A DNA stretch of 64,000 bases from Larkinella punicea (GTDB taxonomy: Bacteria > Bacteroidota > Bacteroidia > Cytophagales > Spirosomataceae): the NCBI RefSeq assembly GCF_003334855.1, contig NZ_QOWE01000003.1, positions 186,001 to 250,000 of the forward strand. The letters run 5' to 3'. Of this stretch, positions 46,185-53,974 are shown piece after piece. Made by a program: the position numbers and the translations under genes. Every line of letters starts with the position of its first letter. Position 1 is the first letter of the stretch. Under the pieces are notes generated by a model. It was not told where the DNA came from and did not search any database. It saw only the letters and a list, made by a program, of their open reading frames with translations.

Positions 46185-47741
46185 ATGGACGCAGAAATTA
46201 AGTCAGCCAAAACCGAAATTCTTGATCATAAAAATGCCGAAGCCGAACTGGGCGGAGGTCAGAAGCGCATCGACGCCCAGCATAAAAAGGGGAAACTGAC
46301 CGCCCGCGAGCGCATTGCCCTGTTGGTCGACGAAGGTTCGTTCGAGGAAATCGGCAAGTTCGTCATGCACCGCACCCGCGATTTTGGGCTGGACAAGGAA
46401 CACTACCTCGGCGACGGTGTGGTGACGGGTTACGGCACCATCCACGGGCGACTGACTTACGTTTTTGCCCAGGATTTTACGGTTTTCGGGGGTGCTCTAT
46501 CAGAAACGCACGCCGAGAAGATTTGCAAGATCATGGATTTGGCCATGAAAAACGGCGCGCCGGTGGTCGGATTGAACGATTCGGGGGGCGCCCGGATTCA
46601 GGAGGGCGTATTGTCGCTGGCCGGATATGCCGATATTTTTTACCGCAACACGCTGGCTTCCGGCGTCATTCCGCAGATTTCGGCGGTGATGGGGCCGTGC
46701 GCGGGCGGGGCGGTTTATTCCCCGGCCATCACGGATTTCATTCTGATGGTCGAAAATACGTCTTATATGTTCGTGACCGGGCCGAACGTGGTGAAAACCG
46801 TGACCCACGAAACCGTGACGGCAGAGGAACTGGGTGGAGCCAGCACGCACAGCACCAAATCCGGGGTCACGCATTTTGCCTGCGCCAACGAACTGGAGTG
46901 TGTCCAGTACATCAAAAAGCTCTTGAGCTACGTTCCGCAAAACTGTGAAGACGACCCGATTCGGTTGCCGTATGAACCGGCGGACGAAAACCGCCCGAAA
47001 CTGAACGCGATCATTCCCGAAAACCCGAATCAGCCGTACGACATGCGCGAGGTGATCGAGGAAATTGTCGATGCCGACAGTTTTTTTGAAGTCCACAAAG
47101 CGTTTGCCGAAAACATCGTCGTTGGTTTTGCCCGGCTGGCGGGGCGCAGCATTGGCGTTGTTGGCAATCAACCGGCGATTCTGGCGGGGGTTCTGGACAT
47201 CGACGCCAGCACCAAAGCCGCCCGGTTTGTGCGGTTTTGCGATAGTTTCAACATTCCGTTGCTGGTGCTGGAAGACGTCCCCGGTTTTTTGCCCGGCACC
47301 GATCAGGAGTGGAACGCCATCATTACGAACGGCGCGAAATTGCTTTATGCTTTCTGCGAAGCGACGGTTCCGCGTGTGACAGTGATTACCCGCAAAGCCT
47401 ACGGTGGGGCCTACGACGTGATGAATTCCAAGCACATCGGGGCCGACATGAACTACGCCTGGCCGACTGCCGAGATTGCCGTCATGGGCGCAAGCGGGGC
47501 CGCCGAGATCATTTTCAAGCGCGAAATTGCCGAAGCCACCGATCCGCAGGCTCGTTTGCAGGAGAAGGTGCTGGACTACACCACCAAGTTTGCCAACCCC
47601 TACCGGGCGGCACACCGGGGCTATATCGATGAGGTGATTTACCCCGAGCAAACCCGTCAGAAACTGATCCGCTCGTTTCAGATGCTGGAAAACAAAGTGG
47701 CGACTTTGCCGAAGAAAAAACACGGGAATATTCCGTTGTAA
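46185..47741 (+). CDS. Acyl-CoA carboxylase beta subunit (propionyl-CoA type)
   Basis: The 518-residue carboxyltransferase subunit transfers CO2 from biotin to an acyl-CoA, probably propionyl-CoA, giving methylmalonyl-CoA. Family words seen: [83 protein letters not shown] and [26 protein letters not shown]. The C-terminal [15 protein letters not shown] is also typical. The ATG at 46185 was preferred over the TTG at 46155, which overlaps the promoter box. No alpha or biotin-carrier subunit is encoded in the window, so the complex partner is elsewhere. Confidence 0.93.
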   Translation: MDAEIKSAKTEILDHKNAEAELGGGQKRIDAQHKKGKLTARERIALLVDEGSFEEIGKFVMHRTRDFGLDKEHYLGDGVVTGYGTIHGRLTYVFAQDFTVFGGALSETHAEKICKIMDLAMKNGAPVVGLNDSGGARIQEGVLSLAGYADIFYRNTLASGVIPQISAVMGPCAGGAVYSPAITDFILMVENTSYMFVTGPNVVKTVTHETVTAEELGGASTHSTKSGVTHFACANELECVQYIKKLLSYVPQNCEDDPIRLPYEPADENRPKLNAIIPENPNQPYDMREVIEEIVDADSFFEVHKAFAENIVVGFARLAGRSIGVVGNQPAILAGVLDIDASTKAARFVRFCDSFNIPLLVLEDVPGFLPGTDQEWNAIITNGAKLLYAFCEATVPRVTVITRKAYGGAYDVMNSKHIGADMNYAWPTAEIAVMGASGAAEIIFKREIAEATDPQARLQEKVLDYTTKFANPYRAAHRGYIDEVIYPEQTRQKLIRSFQMLENKVATLPKKKHGNIPL

Positions 47742-47759
47742 ATCGAATCGTTTAGCGAA

Positions 47760-48881
47760 ATGGAAAAGCAGCATTTAACCTACTTCAAGATTGAGAATTT
47801 CAAGCGATTCGATTCGTTTGAAATGTCCAATCTGGGGCAATTTAATTTGATTGTTGGGGATAATAATGTAGGGAAGACGTCGGTTTTGGAAGCCTTGTGT
47901 TATGATTCTGATATTACTAATCTGGCATTGAGATATCTGTACTCTACTTCAATCAGGGAGGGGAAAATTCCAGAATATACAGAAGTTGATATGAATAATT
48001 TTTCTTCAATTAATACGTGGGAAAGACTTTTTAAAGAAATTAACAAACCAATTGTGATTAGATATTTAGAAGTATCACATAATAATGAATCAATATACAA
48101 TCTTAAATATAAAATTTCTAACCAGCTAACACTGAAAGAACGAAGCTATATAAAAGATTTTTTTTTATTAAAATCTGCTCCAAAGGCTTGGTTATCATTA
48201 TCAAAAATAAATGATGAACACGGTGATTTTAATATGCTTCCAGCTTACTTTGAAGGAATATATATAGATACAAACGGCAACGATAAAAGTAGCGTGTCTT
48301 TTATAACTGCTAGTCAAAATTATGGACAAGACTTAGTCGATTTTTATTATTCGTATATAAATGGTGATAAAGATAGTATAAAATCTTTACAAGATAGCTT
48401 GAGGAATTTCATTACAGATTTAGAAGAAGTTAGAGTTCATAAATACAGCAATGGTTCAGAAATATTGGGTGTTTTTCTAACGAAAAGTAATGATTTTTAC
48501 CCTATTACTAGGTATGGAGATGGATCAATTCGTTTTGTTAGGGTAATAATTGAAGTAATTCTCTCAAAAGGGAAAAGAATAATGATAGATGAAATGGGGT
48601 CTGGAATCCATTTTTCACGTCTAAAAGATTTTTGGAGAATTATTATTGAGCTTTGCTTTAGGTATCAAGTCCAACTTTTTACCACAACTCACAGCCTAGA
48701 ATGCCAGCAAGCTTTCATTGAAGCTTTGCAAGATGACGACATGAAACAATTTCAGGCCGATGCTCGAAACATTACGATGTTCGAAGACAAAGAAGGTCAA
48801 GTCAAGTCGGTTACATATACATTTGAGGAATTTGAGTTCTCTATTGAGAATAACATAAACACCAGAGGAGGACGCCGATGA
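47760..48881 (+). CDS. AAA15/OLD-type ATPase, likely partner of the TOPRIM protein downstream
   Basis: This 373-residue ABC-type ATPase has Walker A GDNNVGKT (33-40) preceded by FKIENFKRFDSFEMSNLGQFNLIVG, which is typical of OLD/AAA15 proteins. Later parts are a degenerate signature YGDGSIRF, Walker B RIMIDEMGSGIH (D about 277), and the H-loop TTTHSLE (H about 310). The region between Walker A and the signature has no coiled-coil large enough for an SMC protein. Both this gene and the next are much more AT-rich than the flanking carboxylase and sigma genes. The next gene starts inside its end (4-base overlap). In known defence systems (OLD, PARIS, Gabija-type), such ATPases pair with TOPRIM nucleases; a defence role here is inference. 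Confidence 0.85.
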   Translation: MEKQHLTYFKIENFKRFDSFEMSNLGQFNLIVGDNNVGKTSVLEALCYDSDITNLALRYLYSTSIREGKIPEYTEVDMNNFSSINTWERLFKEINKPIVIRYLEVSHNNESIYNLKYKISNQLTLKERSYIKDFFLLKSAPKAWLSLSKINDEHGDFNMLPAYFEGIYIDTNGNDKSSVSFITASQNYGQDLVDFYYSYINGDKDSIKSLQDSLRNFITDLEEVRVHKYSNGSEILGVFLTKSNDFYPITRYGDGSIRFVRVIIEVILSKGKRIMIDEMGSGIHFSRLKDFWRIIIELCFRYQVQLFTTTHSLECQQAFIEALQDDDMKQFQADARNITMFEDKEGQVKSVTYTFEEFEFSIENNINTRGGRR

Positions 48882-49480
48882 TTGCTGTTCAATTTTTTGT
48901 GGAAGGAATCAGCGACCGTAAGTTTCTGAAGGATTTAATGAAGCATTGGTATGCGGTGGAATTAGGGAATGATGATATTGAGGTATTGGAGGGAAAAGAT
49001 GCACTTAGGTCCGTCGAAAAATTGAAACGATTGCGTCCTAGTTTTGAAACCAATCTGAAACAGGGTGTTCGCAGTATTGTCATTCTTGATGCAGATAGTG
49101 ATTTTGGGAATAGGAGAGACGAAACGGCTGAATTGGCTGCCGAGTTTATTTTTGATTTTTATCTTTGGCCCAATCATACCGATTCAGGCGATCTAGAATC
49201 CGTACTCGAGAAAATATACAATCCATCGAATCACGATTTCTTTGACTGCTGGCGTGGTTATGAAAGTTGCTTATTGGCTTCCGGAAAATATACAACGCCC
49301 AATCGCAAAGCCAAGATTTTTGCTTACTTGGAATCATTGCATGGCTCATCAAAGAGCCAGAAAGAACTTTTAAAGGAAGAAAAGCGGGATTTCTTAAATG
49401 AAAAGCTTTGGAATTTGGACGCCAGTCAACCGGTTTTATTGAATTTGAAGGTTTTCCTTGATCGTTTTTTTATCGGATAA
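48878..49480 (+). CDS. TOPRIM-like protein (DUF3226-like), probable effector
   Basis: The 200-residue protein resembles a stand-alone TOPRIM domain: an N-terminal FFVEGISDRKFLKDL with the motif glutamate (E9), then SIVILDADSDF with the DxD pair (about D71, D73), and SGDLESVL with further acidic residues (about D105, E107). These are the residues that bind metal in TOPRIM nucleases and primases. The pattern FxxPxNxDxGDLE is characteristic of DUF3226 proteins, from memory. The gene overlaps the ATPase gene by 4 bases (ATGA), so the two form one unit. Putative function: metal-dependent nuclease or tRNA-targeting effector of the ATPase, by analogy with PARIS AriB; not proven. Confidence 0.8.
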   Translation: MIAVQFFVEGISDRKFLKDLMKHWYAVELGNDDIEVLEGKDALRSVEKLKRLRPSFETNLKQGVRSIVILDADSDFGNRRDETAELAAEFIFDFYLWPNHTDSGDLESVLEKIYNPSNHDFFDCWRGYESCLLASGKYTTPNRKAKIFAYLESLHGSSKSQKELLKEEKRDFLNEKLWNLDASQPVLLNLKVFLDRFFIG

Positions 49481-49695
49481 CCAGCATCAAGCTCCGGCTG
49501 TTTCTAACATTCAACCCACCCAACACCCGCCAAGGAAACCCATTCCCCATTCTCAAGCCCGTTTAACGCACTTTTGAGTAAAGCGTGTTAAAATTTACGA
49601 CCGTTTAGGAAAAAAAATCTACCATTCATGGGGGGAATCAACCATTTGGGTGTCATACCGGTAGTTGCAGTAGATACGGGTTCAAAAAAGAGTAG

Positions 49696-49703
49696 TAGAT
49701 TTG
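49696..49703 (+). promoter_or_regulatory. Candidate -7 box of the ECF sigma/FecR operon
   Basis: TAGATTTG matches TAnnTTTG. It overlaps a TTG start codon at 49701, which makes a start further down (GTG at 49728) more likely. No -33 TTG lies at the expected spacing. The stretch 49481-49695 holds no gene and no other recognised signal. Confidence 0.4.
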
Positions 49704-49727
49704 CCACGAAAAAACGGACGCAACTAC

Positions 49728-50306
49728 GTGCAACTGACTGATCAGGAATTAATTCATGCGATACGACTGGGCGACGAACCCGCGTTTGAGGCCGTGTTCC
49801 GGCAGCATTACGCACCGTTGTGCCAGTATGCCCGCACATTCCTGCACGATTGGGATGATGCTGAAGAAGCGGTGCAGGCGGTTTTTCTGGCGGTTTGGGA
49901 AAAACGCGACACCCTGGAAATTACGGTTTCGCTGAAGTCGTATTTATACCGTTCGGTACACAACCGTTGTTTGAACCGCATCCGGCATTTGTCGGTGCAG
50001 TCGGAACACCGCGAGCAGGCGGCTTATGAGGTCGAGATGTACCAGTCGTCGGCGGAAGCGCCCATGCAGTCGTTGATTGCCGGCGAGTTGTCGGATCGTT
50101 TGCAGGTGGCCATTCAGCGGTTGCCGGAACAATGCCGGCTGATTTTTTCAATGAGCCGGTTTGAAGAGATGAAGTACCAGGAGATTGCCGACCAACTCGG
50201 GCTTTCCATCAAAACCGTGGAAAACCAGATCGGGAAAGCCCTGCGCATTTTACGAACCGAACTGGCGGATTATCTGCCGATTTTGATGGTGCTTTTTTTA
50301 AATTAA
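49728..50306 (+). CDS. ECF sigma factor of Bacteroidota type (FecI-like)
   Basis: The protein of about 192 residues begins LTDQELIHAIRLGDEPAFEAVFRQHYAPL (region 2), with DAEEAVQAVFLAVWEKRDTL. It ends with region 4 (LPEQCRLIFSMSRFEEMKYQEIADQLGLSIKTVENQIGKALRIL), the classical FecI-like helix-turn-helix. It should direct transcription of the operon with the downstream FecR and STN-domain protein genes. The frame extends to a TTG at 49701, but this codon lies within the likely -7 box; the GTG at 49728 fits better. A gap of 105 bases with a degenerate palindrome separates it from fecR. Confidence 0.9.
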   Translation: MQLTDQELIHAIRLGDEPAFEAVFRQHYAPLCQYARTFLHDWDDAEEAVQAVFLAVWEKRDTLEITVSLKSYLYRSVHNRCLNRIRHLSVQSEHREQAAYEVEMYQSSAEAPMQSLIAGELSDRLQVAIQRLPEQCRLIFSMSRFEEMKYQEIADQLGLSIKTVENQIGKALRILRTELADYLPILMVLFLN

Positions 50307-50310
50307 GCAG

Positions 50311-50403
50311 GTAGAGGAGAGACAAGAGAATATAGACTAAAAAAACGGTTCATTCACTGAAAATCATTTTATCTCTAATCTCATGTCTTGAGTCTTTACT
50401 CCA
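50311..50403. repeat. Degenerate palindrome between the ECF sigma and FecR genes
   Basis: The left part (GAGAGACAAGAGAATATAGAC) and the right part (TCTAATCTCATGTCTTGAGTC) are loosely complementary and contain AGAC/GAGA words. It resembles the other micro-repeat palindromes of this window but is more decayed. Confidence 0.4.
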
Positions 50404-50411
50404 AAAAATAA

Positions 50412-51509
50412 ATGCCTGATCAACCCGAAAACCGAATCGACGACGACCTGCTGGGGAAATTCCTGGCGGGGGAGACCGATGCTGCCGAGTCGGAACGGGT
50501 TCAGCGCTGGCTGGATCAGGACAACTCCGAACGTCAGGAATTCGACCGCTTCGAGCGGATTTGGGATACGGCCGGGAAACTGAGCCAGAAAGCCCAATCG
50601 CCGTCGATTCCGGTCAATACCGATGCGGCCTGGCAGAAAATGCGGGGCAAAATGCGGTCTTCGTCTGAAACGGAGGATAAACTCAGCCCGACAAAACCGG
50701 TCGAAGCCCCGCCTGATCCCGTCATAAAACCGTTGCTCGTTACGCCGGTTCGGAGCAACCGGACCAGTAGCTGGTGGCAATCGCCGGTGTGGGCCGTGGC
50801 TGCAACGGTGGTTTTGTTGTCGGGATTGCTGTGGTTTTTTACGAAAGAAACCGAAACCGTTCCGGTGGCTCAGGTGGCCGCCGTAACCGCCGATCAGAAA
50901 ATTGAGAAAATTCTGCCGGATGGCAGCCGGGTTTTTTTGAACCGCGACAGTAAGCTCACCTATCCCGAGTCGTTTGCCGACGATAGCCGCGAGGTCCAAC
51001 TGACCGGCGAAGCCTTTTTCGAGGTCAAACCCGACCCAACCAAACCCTTCCGGATTCAGGTTCGCAATACCACCGTTCAGGTGTTGGGAACGTCGTTCAG
51101 CATCCGGGCGTATACAGCGGACGTGCGGGTGGCGGTGCGAACCGGAAAAGTGAAATTTTCGACCAAAACGAAAGAGATTACGCTGGTCAAAGATGAACAG
51201 GCGGTTTTCGACGCAAAGAAAGACACCCTCATCAAATCACTGCGGTTCGACGCCAATACATTGTCCTTCAAAACCGGGCGGCTGGTGTTTGACAAAGAAC
51301 CCCTGAGCAACATCATTGCAACATTGAATGAAGTGTATCATGCTGATATTCACTTGGCAAACAAAGAGTTTGGCAAGTGCCCGTTCAACATGAATGTTAC
51401 GAATGAAAATCTGGAATTTGTGCTGTCTTTGACCGAGGAAACAACTGGACTACACATTCGACGAGAAGGAAATCGGGTTATTCTCTACGGCAAGTCACCG
51501 TGCCAGTAA
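50412..51509 (+). CDS. FecR-type anti-sigma factor (DUF4974)
   Basis: The 365-residue membrane protein carries a cytosolic N-terminal anti-sigma part (1-60, DDDLLGKFLAGETDAAESERVQRWL). A TM helix lies at about 124-143. The periplasmic FecR domain shows KILPDGSRVFLNRDSKLTYPESFADDSREVQLTGEAFFEV, VQVLGTSFSIRAY and VRTGKVKF. The C-terminal DUF4974 part (about 285-362) includes LVFDKEPLSNIIATLNEVYHADI, which would bind an STN domain. Its signal source should be the STN domain protein encoded directly downstream, an unusual partner since it is not a TonB receptor. Confidence 0.92.
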   Translation: MPDQPENRIDDDLLGKFLAGETDAAESERVQRWLDQDNSERQEFDRFERIWDTAGKLSQKAQSPSIPVNTDAAWQKMRGKMRSSSETEDKLSPTKPVEAPPDPVIKPLLVTPVRSNRTSSWWQSPVWAVAATVVLLSGLLWFFTKETETVPVAQVAAVTADQKIEKILPDGSRVFLNRDSKLTYPESFADDSREVQLTGEAFFEVKPDPTKPFRIQVRNTTVQVLGTSFSIRAYTADVRVAVRTGKVKFSTKTKEITLVKDEQAVFDAKKDTLIKSLRFDANTLSFKTGRLVFDKEPLSNIIATLNEVYHADIHLANKEFGKCPFNMNVTNENLEFVLSLTEETTGLHIRREGNRVILYGKSPCQ

Positions 51510-51581
51510 TGGTTTTATGTGTCTGCCTGCATAGGGGTAACGACTTTTCAGGGTGTCTTCAACCCAAACGTACCATTGACG

Positions 51582-53558
51582 ATGTACCCAATCCGTATCT
51601 TCTTCTTGCTGATTTTCTGTGGTTTACTGCATAAAACCGTTGCCCAGTCGACTCCACCCCTCGAACGGGTCGTTTCGGTCGATTTTACCAACGAGCGAAT
51701 CGATAATGCCCTGAAAATAATCAGCAACAAAGGACAGTTTTCATTTGCCTACAATGTCGCGCTGATCAATCCCAACAGTACGCTGAGTCTGCGGACCACC
51801 AACTCCGTCCGCGCCTTGCTGAACCAGATTTTTCGGGGAACCATCACCTACAAATCACGCGGGAACCACATCATTCTGCAAAAAGCGGAGCCGCCCGCCG
51901 AGGCACCCAAAAGTTTCATTCTGGACGGGTATATCACCGACCGCCAAACCGGGCAACGGGTCAGTCAGGTCAGTATTTACGAAAAAACCACGCTGGCGTC
52001 CACCGTTTCGAACCCGTACGGCTATTACCGCATCAAATTGTCGACCGAAATTCCATCGGTGCGGCTGGAGGTTCGCCGGAAATATTATTTCTCCGAAACC
52101 GTCTCCATCAACGCCCGGCAAACGCATAAACTCGACATTGGAATGACGCCCCTGCCTTCGCAAACGGCGCTGCAACCCATGACCGTCCGGACGTCGATCG
52201 ACACCACGCGCCCGACGCCCATCCTGGCGCAGCCGGTCGCCGTGACCATCCCGGTTGATTCGACGCCCGCGTCCCGCACCAACACGCCCGGCCCCACCAT
52301 CTGGGACCGCAGCAAGTCGGTGCTGGAAGAAACCAGAAACGATTTTGCCGACTGGTTTAAAACGACCCGGCAGGCCGTTCATGACGCCAACCTGGCGGGT
52401 GACACCATTCACCGCGACATCCAGTTTTCGCTCTTCCCGTTTGTGGGCACCAACCACACGTTGAGCGGGCGGGTCATCAACCAGTACTCATTGAACCTGG
52501 TCGCCGGGTATTCGCTGGGCGTTACCGCCTTGGAAGTGGGCGGATTTATGAACCTGGTTCGGGGCGATGTCGGTGGGGTACAGGTAGCCGGTTTTGCCAA
52601 TGTCGTGGGCGAAAACCTGAGTGGGGTACAGGCAGCCGGTTTCTTCAACGGGGTGCGGGGCGAGGTGCTGGGCATTCAGGCGGCCGGTTTTGGCAACACC
52701 GTTATTGGAAACGTGCAGGGCATTCAGGCGGCCGGTTTTTACAACATGACGATGGGCAAAATGTCCGAAAGTATTCAGGCGGCCGGTTTTGGCAACATCG
52801 TTGGCAACGACATGAGCGGTTTTCAACTGGCGGGCTTCACCAACATTGCCGCCCGCTCGATGACGGGTTTTCAGTTGTCGGGGTACGGAAACATAACCGG
52901 TGGTAACATGGCGGGTTTTCAGTTGGCGGGCTTCACCAACATTGCCGTGGGCGAACTGTCGGGCTGGCAGCTCAGCGGTTTTCTGAACTACGCGACGAAG
53001 GTGGTCCGGGGTCACCAGATTTCGTTGGTCAACATCGCCGGTTCGTCGGAAACGACACCCTTTGGTCTGTTCAGTTACGTTCACCGGAATGGCTACCGGC
53101 GGCTGGAGATTTCGACGGACGAGGTGATGACCACCAACCTGACTTTCAAAACCGGCGTACCGCGGTTCTACAACATCTTCACCGGCGGCTCTAATTTAGG
53201 CGTAACCGGAAAACCGCTCTGGAGTCTGGGCTACGGCCTGGGAACGGCGGTGGACTTGAAGCGGGGCTGGATGCTGAATTTTGACCTGACCGGAAACGTA
53301 CTGAGCGCGGATGATCAGTTCAATTGGGGCGAGTGGAATACGCTGGTTCGCCTGAACATGGGCATCGAGAAAAAACTGACTCGGGGCATTGCCCTCGCCG
53401 TTGGGCCTTCGGTCAATTTATACCTGAGTGACTACACCCGCGCCAAACCGGCCACACGCTTCGATGTGCCGCTCTTCAACAATTCCAGCAACATGGTGAA
53501 TACGTTTTCGACGGGCTGGGTCGGTTTTCAGGCGGCTTTGCGGTTTTGCAACCGGTAA
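51582..53558 (+). CDS. STN-domain outer-membrane protein with 16-residue surface repeats
   Basis: This 658-residue protein has a signal peptide (MYPIRIFFLLIFCGLLHKTVAQ). An STN (secretin/TonB short N-terminal) domain follows at about 25-105, with VVSVDFTNERIDNALKIIS. Next is a carboxypeptidase-like regulatory domain at about 115-200 (FILDGYITDRQTGQRVSQVSIY). The centre (about 315-475) has about ten tandem 16-residue units of pattern (V/I/F)QxAGFxNxxxGxxxG, like LA_2272-type surface repeats but with AGF in place of the usual GLV. The C-terminal part is barrel-like. No TonB plug is present. The repeats are coding, not a DNA satellite. The ATG at 51582 was chosen; an upstream GTG at 51519 is possible. 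Confidence 0.82.
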   Translation: MYPIRIFFLLIFCGLLHKTVAQSTPPLERVVSVDFTNERIDNALKIISNKGQFSFAYNVALINPNSTLSLRTTNSVRALLNQIFRGTITYKSRGNHIILQKAEPPAEAPKSFILDGYITDRQTGQRVSQVSIYEKTTLASTVSNPYGYYRIKLSTEIPSVRLEVRRKYYFSETVSINARQTHKLDIGMTPLPSQTALQPMTVRTSIDTTRPTPILAQPVAVTIPVDSTPASRTNTPGPTIWDRSKSVLEETRNDFADWFKTTRQAVHDANLAGDTIHRDIQFSLFPFVGTNHTLSGRVINQYSLNLVAGYSLGVTALEVGGFMNLVRGDVGGVQVAGFANVVGENLSGVQAAGFFNGVRGEVLGIQAAGFGNTVIGNVQGIQAAGFYNMTMGKMSESIQAAGFGNIVGNDMSGFQLAGFTNIAARSMTGFQLSGYGNITGGNMAGFQLAGFTNIAVGELSGWQLSGFLNYATKVVRGHQISLVNIAGSSETTPFGLFSYVHRNGYRRLEISTDEVMTTNLTFKTGVPRFYNIFTGGSNLGVTGKPLWSLGYGLGTAVDLKRGWMLNFDLTGNVLSADDQFNWGEWNTLVRLNMGIEKKLTRGIALAVGPSVNLYLSDYTRAKPATRFDVPLFNNSSNMVNTFSTGWVGFQAALRFCNR

Positions 53559-53561
53559 CGT

Positions 53562-53752
53562 CTATTTTATCCAGAGCTTCGTTTTCACAACCTGTTGAAT
53601 AATCGGCTCCCGGTAATTTCGGCTGATGGGAATGCGGTGTGATTGAATCACAATCTCATTCCCATCGATGGCTTCAATTTTATCGATGGAAACAATGTAG
53701 GATTTATGCACCCGGATAAATGATTTCGAGTCTAACGGAAAAAGGCTCTAAA
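53562..53752 (-). pseudogene. Remnant of a LytTR-family response regulator (C-terminal domain only)
   Basis: On the minus strand, about 60 codons upstream of a TAG (53562-53564) encode FIRVHKSYIVSIDKIEAIDG, then EIVIQSHRIPISRNYREPII, the characteristic C-terminal half of the LytTR DNA-binding domain. The frame runs upstream into a stop right after the first residues, and the receiver domain and most of the LytTR domain are missing. It is best seen as a 5'-truncated relic. A short plus-strand tail (SKEELERIRKD, ending at 53782) starts beside it and may be the end of another lost gene. Confidence 0.7.
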
Positions 53753-53974
53753 GAAGAATTGGAGCGGATTCGGAAAGACTGAACGGGAACGTCGAAAAAT
53801 AGAGATAGTCTTGTTAGGAATTTTCCGGCTTTCACTAAGAGAACGCCAGCCCTCGTAAAGATGGATGGTTTGGGCATCATTTAGATTCTATTTTTGACAG
53901 AACCCCCCGATGACTGCCCGGCTTTTTTGGAAAAACGAATGAAAAACGGGGTCAACGCTATAAAATAGACCCGT

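Noticed and set aside
46500-47774. A 424-residue open frame on the strand opposite the acyl-CoA carboxylase gene
   Set aside because: It mirrors a GC-rich gene with strong family match; its residues are rich in His, Arg and Asn with no recognisable domain. This is a typical antisense shadow.
52510-53010. Possible CRISPR-like or satellite DNA repeat
   Set aside because: The 48-51 base periodicity comes from coding repeats; the DNA units are too diverged and have no spacers.
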